A DNA stretch of 64,000 bases, taken from NCBI RefSeq assembly GCF_000327385.1, contig NW_008709379.1:2481238-2545237 (forward strand), in the 5' to 3' direction. Made by a program: the position numbers and the translations under genes. The notes under the pieces are model-generated. The model made no database searches. It was not told where the DNA came from and saw nothing but the letters and a program-made list of their open reading frames with translations. This document shows positions 38,713 through 51,430 of the stretch, piece by piece (position 1 is the first letter of the stretch; every line of letters begins with the position of its first letter). The DNA is from Lottia gigantea (Eukaryota; Mollusca; Gastropoda; Lottiidae).

Positions 38713-39186
38713 GAATCAAAATTAATATTGTAGATCCGGCCTATCTTTTTTTAAAACAATAACTGTCCTCACTTGTTTTGTAAACAGAAAATAATTGATG
38801 GTTTAAGTCATAATTTTCTGTCCCTTACTGAACGAACGATGACTGACAAAGGCACAGGTAATTAATCCATGCGTCTGTTTATTATCAAATCTGAAGTACA
38901 GTGTATGCCAGAATAGAGCATTAGACCTCCAATGTATGTCATAGAGTAATCATACAAGGAGCAGGACAGTGTAATTCTTATCAATATTCAGATTAATGAA
39001 TTATTAAATAGTAGGTCAAGGAACAAAGTCGTACAATTACTTATGATAGTAAAAGACATTATAGTAATTAATTGCTTTTTAATATTTCATACTTTTATAC
39101 GACCAGTTTTGAATTAACCTTACAGGTGGGCTTGACTGATGTCTCACATTACATAGTTGATAAGACATATAGAAGCGAGGAGCACA

Positions 39187-39386
39187 TATATCAAAACACA
39201 AGACAATATTATGGAATATAAAACACTTCTTTAGTAAGGTTGGACACATAACATTTCAACACAATATACACGTGCCATTACATCTGATGACGACACGTGT
39301 ATATTGTGTTAAAACGTTATGTGCCTAACCTTATTTAAAGAAGTGTGTTATATTCAATAATATTGTCTTATTGTGTTTTGTTATCT
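39187..39386. mobile_element. foldback element, long imperfect palindrome
   Basis: Left arm blocks AAGACAATATTAT... ACACTTCTTTAG, GGACACATAACATTTCAACA and CAATATACACGTG (to about 39274) are mirrored on the right from 39293 (CACGTGTATATTGTGTT, AAACGTTATGTGCC, AAGAAGTGTG, AATATTGTCTTA). Arms are about 90 bp with a 19-bp loop. The outer limits fade gradually and no target duplication is certain. Confidence 0.75.
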
Positions 39387-39663
39387 ATACATAGTTTATT
39401 AAACACAACATTTGGTTGGTTGAACATTGGTGAGGTAGAACAGGGGTGGAATTACCATGACGTGAGATCGTTGTGAGTACTTACCATAAGAAAAAGAAAC
39501 AACAATATCAGACATGTAGATTATTTTTTTTTTTACATATTCAGAATACCGACTCAAGGAAAAGTCTTCGAGTAAACAACCTTTGCACTCCGATTGTACA
39601 TTATTGGGTGGCCAATTACGCTTATGCTGATGTTTATCGGGTACATGTTGACTCTACCTTATT

Positions 39664-40054
39664 GTTGTACCCACAGGCATCTGTTTTTATCAATAGTCGA
39701 CTCTCTCTATAATAGTATATATATGAGATGGTGGCTAACGCTCGTCACAATCACCCCAGCTTAAGACGATTTTCTATCATTTACCGTAATGAAACATGAT
39801 CCCAACCTTCTATGAATCGTTTCATTGAATATTTTCCTTTCATACAAGACCTATTTTTTTTTTATCTCCCTCAGTGTCCCCCTTCATACTAATCTTACTA
39901 TTGTTCAATAAAAATACTACAAAAATTTACACCCATTGTTTCACTGTATCATCTGAAGCGGGAATGGTCGTGACGAGCGTTAGCCACCTACTCATATATC
40001 TACTATTATAGATAGAGTCGACTATTGATAGAAACAGATGCCTGTGGTTGTACC
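39664..40054. mobile_element. hAT-type MITE, 375 bp, perfect 8-bp target duplication
   Basis: The element spans 39672-40046 and is flanked by GTTGTACC at 39664-39671 and 40047-40054. Terminal inverted repeats run about 80 bp, starting CACAGGCATCTG and including TATCAATAGTCGACTCT and GGTGGCTAACGCTCGTCAC, with about six mismatches between arms. The 200-bp middle is unique and noncoding. The 8-bp duplication and CA-N-RG-like ends place it with hAT; it has no transposase and must depend on a relative elsewhere. Its ends differ from the hAT element at 2.2 kb, so the two used different partners. Confidence 0.9.
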
Positions 40055-40490
40055 CTACAGATAGTTTGTTTTTATGTTTCTAACCATATTGATAATATAG
40101 ATGTTGATCTGATTCATATGTGAAACGTGTCAATCCATTTGATTGACATATCATAATCTAATCAATGTCAATGCCAATTTGTTTTGACTGCCAACAAGCA
40201 AATTCAATAACACAATGCTGTGGCCAAATCAGTGTGACGTTTTATTTGATTGTTATCTTGATAGATGTAATATTGTGTGTTTATCTCATTATTGGCTCGG
40301 ATGCACCATGATACAAAAACACTAGAATACTACATTATAATGCACTGTAAAGACAGAATGTTATTAAATTAAACCCAACATTATGTTTTTTACATTAATT
40401 TTATATCTTGAATAGATTATGAACCGTTTGTTACTTAGACTTTTTACATGCAAGTAAACAATTTACAGAAAAAAAGAAACCAAGGATTTA
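40055..40490. other. no recognised feature
   Basis: AT-rich, nothing with clear ends. Confidence 0.4.
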
Positions 40491-40492
40491 GA

Positions 40493-40521
40493 TATGAGGT
40501 CTGTTCGAAAAGTCTCAACCA
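40493..40521 (+). mobile_element. possible mariner terminal sequence
   Basis: TATGAGGTCTGTTCGAAAAG, continuing into TCTCAACC, resembles the GAGGTCTGTTCAAAAAGT ends of some mariner elements and follows a TA. No transposase or second end was found downstream before the Penelope copy. Confidence 0.3.
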
Positions 40522-40744
40522 GAAACAGATCAATTTGAACAACCTTGTGATATCTACAAAACTGGTAAATTCAAATAGTAATAAAAGAAGGAGATAAGGC
40601 AGAGCAGAGCAGAATCAATCTCCGGATAACTTGATGACACTACCACTGGTTTTGTAAATTCGGTATAATTGTTTATTTTGCGTATTTATTATAATCATGT
40701 GCATATAATATTGAAGAAAAACGACGAGCAACATACATTCTGTT

Positions 40745-41513
40745 TAGGAATTTAAGGTTGTAATATTGCGGTTAAGCAATTTACGAAAGCACAGGCATGT
40801 AGGCGTAACCTCTAGTGATAAAGCAATGTTTGTGAAGTTAGTTTAAAAAGTGATATAGAATATTTGAAATGCAAATCCATAATCTTCAAAATCTGAAATA
40901 TCTAAGAAGAATACTGGTTCCAACAGGAACATTAATAACCATGGAAATCATAATAAACATTTTCACTGGTGAAACTGAGGAATTGTCCTATATTAAATGA
41001 AAAGGAAAATGCGTATTTCATATAAAAAATATATATAATTTATCAAGTGAAAATAGTATACATGTATGATATTTTTGCGAGGAAACTCTTCAATTGCAAG
41101 TTATCATAAATAAGAAATATTAATTAAAGGAAATGTACTAAACCTATGGAAGGGGGATGGGGGGTAATCTACCACGGACTAAGATATCATTTAGATTTTT
41201 ATTACGGGTATAGGCGATAACTAAATCATTTGTAAAGACTGTTGGAAATTTTTCCTGCAATTCTTTGTAAAGACGGATAATTATTCGGGGAACTTGACCA
41301 GCTGTGTTGTTGTATTGAATAACAAAAGGTATAATTTGGAAATCAACTTGGATGTTCATTCCCAAAGGATGCATGGTTTGTAATTTGTTTATCCAATAAT
41401 TTTCGCGAATGAGTCGAATTTTCTTTGTATCAATGCCAGGTTGTTCGTATATCTGTTCAATGGGAATAATTTTCAGGTCTGTTAATTGGTGATCGGGTTG
41501 ATTGAAGTGTTTT
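40745..41513 (-). mobile_element. Penelope-like element 3' part, cut by assembly gap
   Basis: The minus strand reads from the gap edge KHFNQPDHQLTDLKIIPIEQ, then RLIRENYWINKLQTMHP, IQVDFQIIPFV, YKELQEKFPTVFTNDLVIAY and TRNKNLNDILVRGRL, stopping near 41144. This is the C-terminal half of a GIY-YIG endonuclease and its tail, open throughout and better kept than the 10.5-kb copy. The 3' untranslated region runs to about 40745 and matches the end of the 29.8-kb fragment (TTATGGATTTGCATTTCAAA, CACTAGAGGTTACGCC). The catalytic GIY-YIG strand and the reverse transcriptase would lie in or beyond the gap. The sequence just past the gap (41701 on) does not obviously continue it. Confidence 0.9.
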
Positions 41514-41700
41514 NNNNNNNNNNNNNNNNNNNNNNNNNNNNNNNNNNNNNNNNNNNNNNNNNNNNNNNNNNNNNNNNNNNNNNNNNNNNNNNNNNNNNNN
41601 NNNNNNNNNNNNNNNNNNNNNNNNNNNNNNNNNNNNNNNNNNNNNNNNNNNNNNNNNNNNNNNNNNNNNNNNNNNNNNNNNNNNNNNNNNNNNNNNNNNN
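41514..41700. other. assembly gap (Ns)
   Basis: 187 undetermined bases inside the Penelope copy. Frames drawn through it have no meaning. The fixed-looking size may not equal the real gap length. Confidence 0.99.
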
Positions 41701-42300
41701 ATAGCACTTTTTGAACCTTTCATCCGTTTCTGGTATCAAAATAATATTCACAAAATAAATTGAAAGCTCAACTGAAACACGAATTTCATCCCCTTATAAA
41801 ATATATTATTGTTATTATCAATTTCAAGTTCACATAATAATTATCCTTAATGGCTTGTTTTGAATGTAAAGAGAGAGGTCTAATAAAAAAAACAATGTTT
41901 CACGTATATTAATTTTCTTTCTGCAGTGGCCTAAATGTTTACAGATATATTCTGATATAAACCAAATATAACAGTGGAATTGGTTAAATGGCAGAACCAG
42001 TTGTACTTGGCAAAGGTCAATAAAAGGTTCACGAACTCCTGACGTAGAGGCCAATCAAGCGAAAGTATTAATTATAAGACAATCTGATCATTTCTTTATT
42101 GCTATATGTTTGTCCTTTGGGTTGATGTATAATCAAAGACGGACATCAATGGTAATAAATTGAAAACCTGAAGCTTGACAAGTAATCAATGACACATGGC
42201 CACCGTGGTCAGACATGTTTATTTGGAAAATGAAGGGAAAATTGTTCCTGCCACTCTGAATTCGCCTAGTTGGATATGTTTTATTCTTCACAGGCGTTCA
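41701..42300. other. no recognised feature
   Basis: No clear continuation of the Penelope frame on the minus strand. Confidence 0.4.
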
Positions 42301-42312
42301 TTGTTCTTTGTG

Positions 42313-42345
42313 CTATTTATAAACTCAGCCCCGGTACATCATCAG
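42313..42345 (+). promoter_or_regulatory. possible TATA promoter
   Basis: TATTTATAAAC at 42313-42323 is a good TATA box, in a locally more GC-balanced stretch. A start of transcription about 25-30 bp on would leave a leader of about 30 nt before the ATG at 42373. Prediction by pattern only. Confidence 0.25.
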
Positions 42346-42372
42346 CACAGCTGATTTTCTGAAACTTCAATC

Positions 42373-42594
42373 ATGGCAACAGAGCCAGATCGATTGCTTA
42401 TATCCACAAATGGGGCTTATTGGACACCAGAGAAGATTAAGAATAATATCATTATCATTAGATTCATATCAGCCACATTAAATGTATCTGGTTATTTGCA
42501 GAGAACAGCGACTGTCTACAACTGGTGGCAGTTGCGATCTTCTGTCAGCATTGCATTCAGATTTACTAAATCTGGTAATTATTTACAGTTTTAA
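42373..42594 (+). CDS. possible first exon of an unknown host gene
   Basis: The ATG at 42373 has A at -3 and G at +4, a favourable context, and lies 50-60 bp behind a TATA-like box. The frame gives MATEPDRLLISTNGAYWTPE followed by KIKNNIIIIRF and WWQLRSSVSIAFRFTKSG, 73 codons in all. I recognise no domain; there is no signal peptide. Near the end, TCTG/GTAATT (about 42573) could be a splice donor, which would make this an exon of about 67 codons rather than a complete small gene. No acceptor or second exon was identified in the next kilobases. Without the promoter arrangement this frame would not stand out from chance. Confidence 0.25.
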   Translation: MATEPDRLLISTNGAYWTPEKIKNNIIIIRFISATLNVSGYLQRTATVYNWWQLRSSVSIAFRFTKSGNYLQF

Positions 42595-45500
42595 AATATC
42601 AAGATATAGGTCTTGATTGAAAAAAACGGTAGTAAATGTTGCTGAAAGTCTGCGAAAATCTATTTGCTCTCAGATTACTGTCTGTTGGGAGTTGACAATG
42701 TTGACACAACAATAAACCAACTAGTTAGGTCATTATGTTCTGAAAGCTAGAATACTATTTATTCATTACAATGTTCACATTAAAGATATACGTGTCAGTA
42801 ATTTACCCAGAGTAAACTTGATAAGGTTTGTTACCTCCAGAACGTGCCTGGAACTACTATATCAATCAGTAATAAATACGTCTCAATGGGACTACTAGAG
42901 CAATACGATACTTCTCAATTCCTGACAATCCAATCACTGAAACTGTACTGGACACAGTGATTTCAGAAACACGGAAATACGGAAATGAACATGTTTCTCA
43001 CGGAGAGATAAAAGTCTAGACTAGACAGATGATGTTTAAGTTGTTCTATTATGGAGACGATTACAATAACATATGATTGACAAAATGCCTTTTAAGAAAA
43101 ATCCAAATTATTATTCTAGGTCTTACTTACTGAATTCGAAATTCTCAAGTAAAATCGACTTTAAAGCAGTTCAACACTTAGAAACACTTCGAAAACGAAA
43201 AAATGCCCTGGGCCAAGCAGCACACATGTATATGCTTCCATATTAATTTCATTTTTCAGATAAACTCTCAATAATAGCAAACCATGTGCAGTAATAGCTA
43301 AATGAAGTACATTTGTGACTTGCTACAAGATCCCTTCTGGATACTCCAAGAAAGGATATTCAAGATTTGTGTTTCCAAAGTGTTATTTTCTACATGTGAT
43401 CTGACTAACAAAGTGTTGAATTCTGTGTTATTTGTTCATTATGCAATCTTGGAAAGACAACAAAACTAGCCTATTCCTTCCTAATAATCTTAAAAGAATC
43501 ATCCTGAGTTACATTGGACCTCGGTAAATCGTTAAAAGTATTCCATATGCAGTCTGCCACTGTAAGTGTTTATTTATTGAGTTGGGTTGTAAATGTTTGT
43601 AAAGTCATTAAGTTATCAAGCTACTGAGACAGACGCTGTAAACCTTATTTATTACTCCTTAGAGTTTCTTGTTTCAAAATTAGAAGAGCAACCTCTATTA
43701 AAATTGATTGTTATTTTTCTCTATTGGGCGTCATAACTTCCCATCCCAGTTTCCTGTTCATTTGGTATTAGACATTACTATTTTATACGTATGTCCTCTA
43801 AGCGATCCTTTTATATGATGCTCCTTTATTTCTTAAAATAATTAGGAACATTCCACAGAGAAAACAGACATGAAGGTAACAGAATACAAAAATAATAAAG
43901 GACATTGGCCAGCAAATTGATGTATCAGATTCGCTCAAGCCCTATATTCTGGAAGGGGAAAGTATGCATTTCTATAATGAACGCAAAATTGTAATTTTAA
44001 AATGATGTAACTCATTCCTTTTTCTTTCCATCACACGTTTTATGTCTGATAACCATGTATAGTTTTTACCTAATACATTTTTTCTTAAATCTCGCATTAA
44101 ACATTTTCTTTTACACCTCGTTAATACATCAAAGATAAATAAGACGCCAGAGAGGAAGGTGTTATACTCTACTAATAACGACAGAATATTTCGACATAGT
44201 ACCGTGCAGTTTTTAACGTTAATTAATTGCTACAAAAGAAGACTTGCTTAAAGCATCTCATCGGATCCTTCGCAGTGGATAATTGAGTGACACTCGTATC
44301 GAAAAATAGACCGACAACTATAGCATCTTGAGCGACGGATGTTATCTGATATTGCTTTAGTTTTAAGTGTGCCAACTTCATTCGGCGACTGATCAGACTG
44401 GCAGTCGTTGCTTATCCAGATGTTTTAAGATTTTGTGAGGGCGACAAATTCGAACTAATTTCCAACTATACCAATGTCATTTGTAAACTTTCAAAACCAA
44501 GATAATGATATATTCTGCTGGAACTTGGAAAACAAAACTCTTGAGAATGGAACTGTGAATGAAGTGGCAAGTGAAGGAGAGAAGGTGTTCAATCCACGAG
44601 GAGGCTTAATATAATATTCAGCCTTGTATATGTGTTTAAATTCTACGTGGCTTTTTAATTAGATTTTCCCTACGTGAGCTGAGAAAAGTCGGGCTGAGAT
44701 GTGAGGATTAACGATTACTTTGATAACCGTTTTCAGACCGTTGATAAGCAGAAAACTTTTATTTTTAGATTCAATTCTAAATTCAAGTATTCATGGATAA
44801 ATAGAGTTTCACTTTTTTCTGCTGCGTTTTTCATAGTTTAATTAAATTTAAGCATGGAAGGAAAAACGCGAGACAGATTTATCAACGATAAGATGGAATT
44901 AGAGAACTAGAGGGTTCAAAAATAGACTTCATTAAATGTTATATTAGACAACTGGACGAATTCTTACCACACATACGTGTGCCGTTTGGGATAATATTGG
45001 TATATCGATTAAGATAAATGTTCTGTAATCGTTGCATTATAGCCCGTGTAATCCTTTTGTGCATTGATGATGTCCTATGTTTTACCTTTTGAAACTTTCA
45101 TTACTATACTTTATGACACAACATGGGCAAAGCTATTGTTCTTGCTTCTGTCATGCTATCCGTTTTTTGTAATGAATGTCAACAGATATCTAAATAATGC
45201 TCGTGTTAATAAGTACTTGGTACATACGGATGGACTATTCGCCCACAACATCGGATAACCTGACAAAAGAAATCTAAAACACTTTATTTCTTGTTAGTTT
45301 CCTCCACCAGCATGAAAGAGAAGACATTTATATAAGATATAATGACTAGGCGACAAATAAATAACACTTTGGTACGAATGAAAATAATGATTATTGAATG
45401 CTTTCAATATCGAGTGTGTCTGTAATCCATTTTTCATCATCAGCTTAGGTACGTAACAGATACAGGATAAAAATGGTGTTTTATAGCTGGGATTGATTTA

Positions 45501-48500
45501 AAAGACATACTAACGTAAGTACAGTCCTTAATGGAACGATCAGTTTTCTCTCACCATCTGTCTTTGCACTATAAAAGAACAAAATATGAAATATGTGTTG
45601 CAACGCCGATTAACAATAAGCAAACAATTGCACCATGTATTGATAAAAGCCTTATAGTCGTGCTGTCATTGACTGGTATTAAGATGAAGGTTACGGAGGT
45701 TCGACACGACTTCCTGAATCGTGTTCTCCGCCATCTTAACATATTATAAGTGTACTGGTATCGAGCGGAATGTGCTGGAAGATTTCTTTTCAAAGCTTAC
45801 GATTTAACTTGATGTATTGCCCATCATCCCCTCAAGTCCAAGTTACTTCCAAAATAATAATATTATTATGTTTATTCCATATCCATATAGATATTAGCTA
45901 TTAACATCATCTCATCGGAACCGTCCGTTACGATAGTTTACACTCATATCGACATACACATCGAATTCTTACAATTACTGTGATCAATATTACGTGGCAA
46001 TCCAGGTCAATTTTTTGGTCAAAATATGATTTTGTACAGATTGACCAGATTCGTCAAGTTCCCAGATTCCAGTGTTGAAATACTCTTAAAATGACGTTTC
46101 TCTCTATTATGTCCGTCATAGGAAAGACCTGTCATAAAACCACAGGATATGGTCGAATACGTCACCTCTTCCTTGAATTATAATGTTTACAGATCTCCTG
46201 GTAGGATTCTATGTCGGTAAACTTTCCCGATAAGGCACTGAGATTGAAATCCAATTGTTTTAAAGCCATTAAGATGACTGAAACGTGGCTTGTAGATTAC
46301 ACTTCATAGAACAAATTGTGTACATGTTTAAGCTTCTTGTTTCTATTTGTCGAACGTGAGGAGACGAAAAACAGTGAAGTCCTGGTGCATTAAACCAAGG
46401 AATTGGATCCTTCCTGTTCTCTAATAAGCCTTTATTGATAACTACTCGTTCAAGAGCTTTTGTAATATTATATGAAAGAACTCATTTGCCACTCTACTCT
46501 TAATTACTTAGAACATTTATTTATTAAATATGAATTTGAACTACTTTGTAAATACTCTTGAAGTAAATAATGTAACTCCAAATTACAATTTCCCAATCAT
46601 TTATGTTGTTCAAGCTACAAATTCTAGAGTAAAGTTAACTGTTCCCAAAACCACAAATATGCTAGTTGTTTCCTCATGATTACGTGCCCTACGGGGTGTT
46701 TCACTTAAAACTAAATCTATGTATCAATTTGGATCATTTTATCAAATGGTAAACGCCAATTTAAAACAATTACGACTTTCTACATTATAGGAATTACTTC
46801 TTGGTAAAGTTCGCTAGTACTACCTATTGCTAGTCATTAACATGCAGATCCGGTACATAATCATTTTATTGTCCCATTCGACACTGACTTTAGGACAAGA
46901 AAAAAGTCTTTAGTGAAAATATTTTGTATGCTTTTATCTTTGCACAAAGCGGTCAGCACTTGAGTAGCAAAGAGTGCATCTTAATGATACTATGGTTTAT
47001 CCAAGTACATGTATATTGGTACTATTGGCAGAATAGATATTGTGAACGAAGCAAATATCTTCCGAAACTTTAAGATTTTTCCCTCTTACTTAATTTCTTT
47101 TTTCCACGAAGGGAATGTGGCGATAAAATGATATACGATATTCTACGTTTATTGTTGATTGCTTTTGGATCTGTAAATAATATGTGTTTAATTGCCCCTT
47201 GACAAGAAAGTATTTCTTTAAGGCAAATTTAAAGGTGGTGTCGTTTTTCGTTCCCTGGAAAAGATTAAAGACATACTCTACATTTCTTGACACAACAGTA
47301 TATAGGCAAAACGATACAGTGCATATAGCATGTGTGGGTTGGGCATACCAAGACAACCTGAGAAAAATTTTTATAATGACAATGACTTGTTACTTGTAAG
47401 ATATAGGAGCTCCAATGTGTCCTTGAATTTACCCATGGAAACTCAATACACTTATGAGGGCATTCCATGTTCTATCAGCCGAAACATAACATCATAAACG
47501 TACGTGAGCATCACCGTTTAACTTTTTTATCCGCTCGAACCAGCAGGCTAATAGTCATAAAATGATTTTCTTTGCAGAAGATGAATAGGTGAATCTAGCA
47601 GGAAATGCTAGTTATGGTATATCCTTACACGCTAACCGTGTAGACATCCAGCTGTGAACTGAGTGATACAACGAACGATCAACACAGCAGTGTGCTTTTA
47701 TTGAAATCGAAGACTAGTAGCTGATCGCGTTAAGTTCAATACCTCGCCATTCGTTAGTTTATCTGGCAGTGAGCTAGAATATAAACTCGTGTCAACAAAT
47801 TCTATTTAACATTATAAAATGAACAGCCTTAGTGCCTACATCATATGGCAATAATCTATATGTGTGGCATTCACAACTGTATAAAATTGAAGGCAGAGAG
47901 ACAAATTGAATTATCTTCAGTCCGCTGTATTTTTATTTGAGTAAGTCAAACTAGGGAAATTTAACTTAATATGACAGTTCATTATTACTTTCAAAGAGAA
48001 ATCTTTGTAACATGTGTAGGTGATAACTGGATGAAAATGTTGTATTTCTTGTAACATTTTGTGTATTCTTAACGTTGTGAATTAAAGGATTGTGACAATT
48101 CCACTCTGGAGACAATATTTCTAAGAGCTGTGGAAAAAATATGATCAGGAAGTAGTTGGAACTCATTATATTTTGAGAAATAAGGATTTCATTTCAACAT
48201 TATGAAATAGACAATAGTGCTTTTAACGTGCTGACTTGACTATAATGTAGAAAGTGAAAATAAAACAATACCAACTGACTATTAATGTAACAATAACAGT
48301 TCTGGCTTCGTGACTTTGGATTGTAGGAAAATCGTGATTTTCATTCAATTTTCAGATCCCAAAAGGAATTTTAATAAGGTAAAGTAATCTTAATTTTGTC
48401 TTTGGATAAGTTTTCATTTTAATTTCAAAATTATTTTTGTATTAAATTTTTCTGGCTTAGACACCTTGTCAATATAGACACCTTGTCAATACTTGTTTGT

Positions 48501-50610
48501 GTTTGAAGAAATATTATGAATTTTACATTTCTACTTTGATTGAAGACCGAACTCGTGTATTAACAGTTTAAAATATCTTCCATATTGCGAGGATTTCAAC
48601 CTGATTGAATATACAACACAACTGGAACAGATGAGGCATTGAAGTGAAAACTTTTGCTATCAGTTTTTTTAATGTAATTTGTTTTTAATTTTTTTACCAA
48701 TGTGTACTGAGTATTATAATTTCAACATTTCTCAATACAAATTAAATAGCTTACTAAAAGAAGAAGATTAAATTAACAGATTTACAACGAACGGTATTAA
48801 TTCTCCGAAGTGTGTCTTCGATTAAAGTTTTCTTAAGATTGTAAACTTATACCTAAACACGATTCCTATCCTTAAATAAAACATACACTAAGTCTAAAAT
48901 TACTGGTGAAAACTAAAACGACTGCCAAAAACACACTGAGCCTACCTTGTGTTGCCAAAATGCTCATTTAGGTCCTTGCGAAGACGCATAATGTCTTGTT
49001 CGGATGGTTAGTACTTGGTATATTTATTGATATATATTATTCAGTACAACTGTGGCAAAACCAAATTGTTTTACTTTGTCCATTATAAAAAGTGAAGTTG
49101 CAATTGTTTAAAAATATTTCTGTAATCTATATTTCAAAATAAATCCTGAAATCGCGAGACAACTCCTCTTAAGTGCATTAAACGTCATAATATAGGATTT
49201 GTCCATCAATATCAATTAGATATACAATCATCTGGTTTACAGTTAGAAACATTGATCACATCTTCTGTCGTCGTTGTTTCAGTGGTAAACCGAATTTCAC
49301 CAATTATTGCCATTAGGGATCGCAGTATCATATTAATAGCCTTAGAAACATGTTGATAACTTTGAAATTTTCAGTCACAAATTTTTGTTGAGGGCAATAT
49401 AGTCTAATTTTTCAATCAACGCATTTTTCGGTTAGAATTTCTCTGACGAAGGTATGGTAATATTAAAGATAAATTAACACAACGATCATTTATTAACACA
49501 GTAATTATTAAAAAGTCAGTACTGTAATAAGTGTTTCATGTTGATATTTGTACTTACAAAATAGTCTGTAAAATGAGATTTACCGACAAAAGTACGAAGA
49601 CAAAAGTCTACTTCATCAATCATTTGTTCTTAAAATTAGATAGTTAACGGTCATAGACGACGTGATTTTGCTGTTCAAACCTTCTCAGTGGTGTGAAGAA
49701 AAGCATTCTGAAGTAGAAAATCAAATCTAACTCCATGTTGTCAGCTCTTCATCATAAAATTTTGTGATGCATAAGTATTTTTGAAATTTACTATAAATGT
49801 AAACCTAAATTATGTTACCAATGGAACTATGTCCTCTTCAGTTGACCCATGAAAATTTGAAGACGTTCATAGCAGACAGAACTGTAGCGTTTAATTTATT
49901 GGATTGCTTGAACGTGAAACATTTAAAAAAGAAATCGACTATATTAATATTTTTTTGGTAAATCATTTAGGTATCATCAGATCAATTTCGAAAGCACTTA
50001 TTGTGGAAATTATTCTCACTTTGAATCTTCCGAAATGCACATTGTAAAATATAATGGGTCCAGTACTTAAACATGTTTGTGGTATGTTTCTTGTAAATTT
50101 GGAGTATCTAAAAGGTTACCACAAATCCAGTATAAGCTTAGTTTTACATACGAAAGTAAATGTGTGTTCGATAATTGGAATGTCATCCTATTTGGATCTT
50201 ATTTATTGTAGTTAAATTGACAAGCATGTATAGTCGTGCTTTTAGTTCATTTTAATTCCAAAGTTATATCAGATAACGCATTTAGAGAGTTTGAATATAG
50301 TACAGAAAAAGACAGATGTATGGTTTATTGGTTTATTCACAATAAAATACAAATTGAAATATTGTTCATCCTGACATTCTAATGGTGTCGATTTTTTCAT
50401 TTTCTGTTTCTATCGGCGCTTCTTCTGAAGCGACAGAAGGCTGTGTGCCGTAATTTAGATCGATGGCAATTTGCCGATTTCTATTGTCACATCATTATCT
50501 GTTGGCCGATACCTGCCTTCTACTTAGGACATGTTTCTCCATTTTATTGGTAATTGTAACAACATTTATGAATTAATTAAAGCAACGATAACCACTGTTA
50601 AAACAAAACT
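42595..50610. other. 8 kb with no recognised gene
   Basis: Two short matches to the GCATCTC dispersed repeat (44250-44310: CATCTCATCGGATCC; 45905-45965: CATCTCATCGGAACC; both followed by ACACTCRTATCGA) are the only shared motifs seen. FLDTTVY at 47283-47303 recalls a Penelope motif but stands alone. Confidence 0.45.
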
Positions 50611-50795
50611 AAAGGTGCCCTCACACCATAGTGATCATCTGTTGCATATTCTGACGAAAAGATGTTTTGGACAACTCAGTTGCATGAAACTTTCGAACCG
50701 CTTTTCCTTTTCGTCATCATAAGCAACATACGATCACTAAGGAATGAGTTATCAGAGGCATTGTTACATCATACATGGTGTGAGGGTACCTTATA
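50611..50795. mobile_element. MITE with CCTCACACCAT terminal inverted repeats
   Basis: AAGGTGCCCTCACACCATA near 50612 faces ATGGTGTGAGGGTACCTT ending near 50792. Inner blocks also pair (AGTGATC...GTTGCAT against GCAACATACGATCACT). The right arm carries about 45 extra bases. No transposase is encoded and the target duplication is unresolved (perhaps TA). A related small copy lies at 59598-59705. Confidence 0.65.
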
Positions 50796-51177
50796 TGATT
50801 GTTGTTGCAATATAGAAGATTAAAAACTTCCCAGAAAATTTTATACTTCATCATTTGTTCAATTTAATTACTAGTGTAATCGCTTTAAAGAAACGACTAT
50901 CAATTTTCTTAAAAAGTTAAATGATTCGTGTCGTGAATTTGCAGGTTTATAATTTGAAGGTTATATATCATCTTTTGTTCAAAGTAATAATTCTCTTATT
51001 TTCATGAAAAGTAATGAAAATGTCAGGAAAGAGATTGATGTTTCTAAGACTCTGGAGTGAATAAAATACGAATTATATAAATTGATGGAAATATGGGGTC
51101 AAGGTTGCTTTTAATATGATTGTCCATACCTGGTAGTTACGTCTAGTCGGTCTTGCTTCTTATTAAATACATATAAT

Positions 51178-51430
51178 ATACGAGCAGTATCCAAGATGTT
51201 CCAGGTCTCGGTGAGAAATTTGCGACTTCTAAATAAACTTATATTTCAACATAACCTCCATTGACATCAATGCATTGTCCCACCGATCCTTCAGCATAAA
51301 CTAGTTTAACCTGTCTAAAATCGTTGGCACTCAAGTACAGATTTGTGTCGAGGAAGCCGTCAGTATGATCTGAAGAATAAGCTGGGTGGGGCAAAATCTT
51401 AAAGCGCTTACTACTAACGACCCTACAATC
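51178..51430 (-). mobile_element. mariner transposase C-terminal remnant and 3' terminal repeat
   Basis: The minus strand reads FKILPHPAYSSD, then KLVYAEGSVGQCIDVNGGYV and a stop near 51239. HPxYSxD is the mariner motif around the third catalytic aspartate, and the final WxKCIDxxGxYVE-like block is the canonical mariner C-terminus. Between them the usual LAPSDYHLF segment is lost or scrambled. About 60 bp beyond the stop, a terminal repeat ends in GCTCGTA at a TA (plus strand TACGAGCAGTATCC from 51184). The first two catalytic aspartates and the DNA-binding domain were not found upstream (51430-52500 on the minus strand), so this is a 3' scrap. Confidence 0.75.

Noticed and set aside
39281-39320. 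CTGATGA in the foldback loop, considered as a hammerhead ribozyme core
   Set aside because: No GAAA at the required position after a stem II, and no cleavage-site triplet; the match is the seven-base core alone.
41482-41751. Frames running through the N gap
   Set aside because: Undetermined bases cannot support a frame. Only the Penelope part left of the gap is real.
47283-47303. FLDTTVY, like the Penelope IDFLDTTVF motif
   Set aside because: Seven residues alone; neighbouring residues do not continue the family pattern on either side.
48468-48497. Tandem TAGACACCTTGTCAATA
   Set aside because: A single short duplication, of no evident significance.
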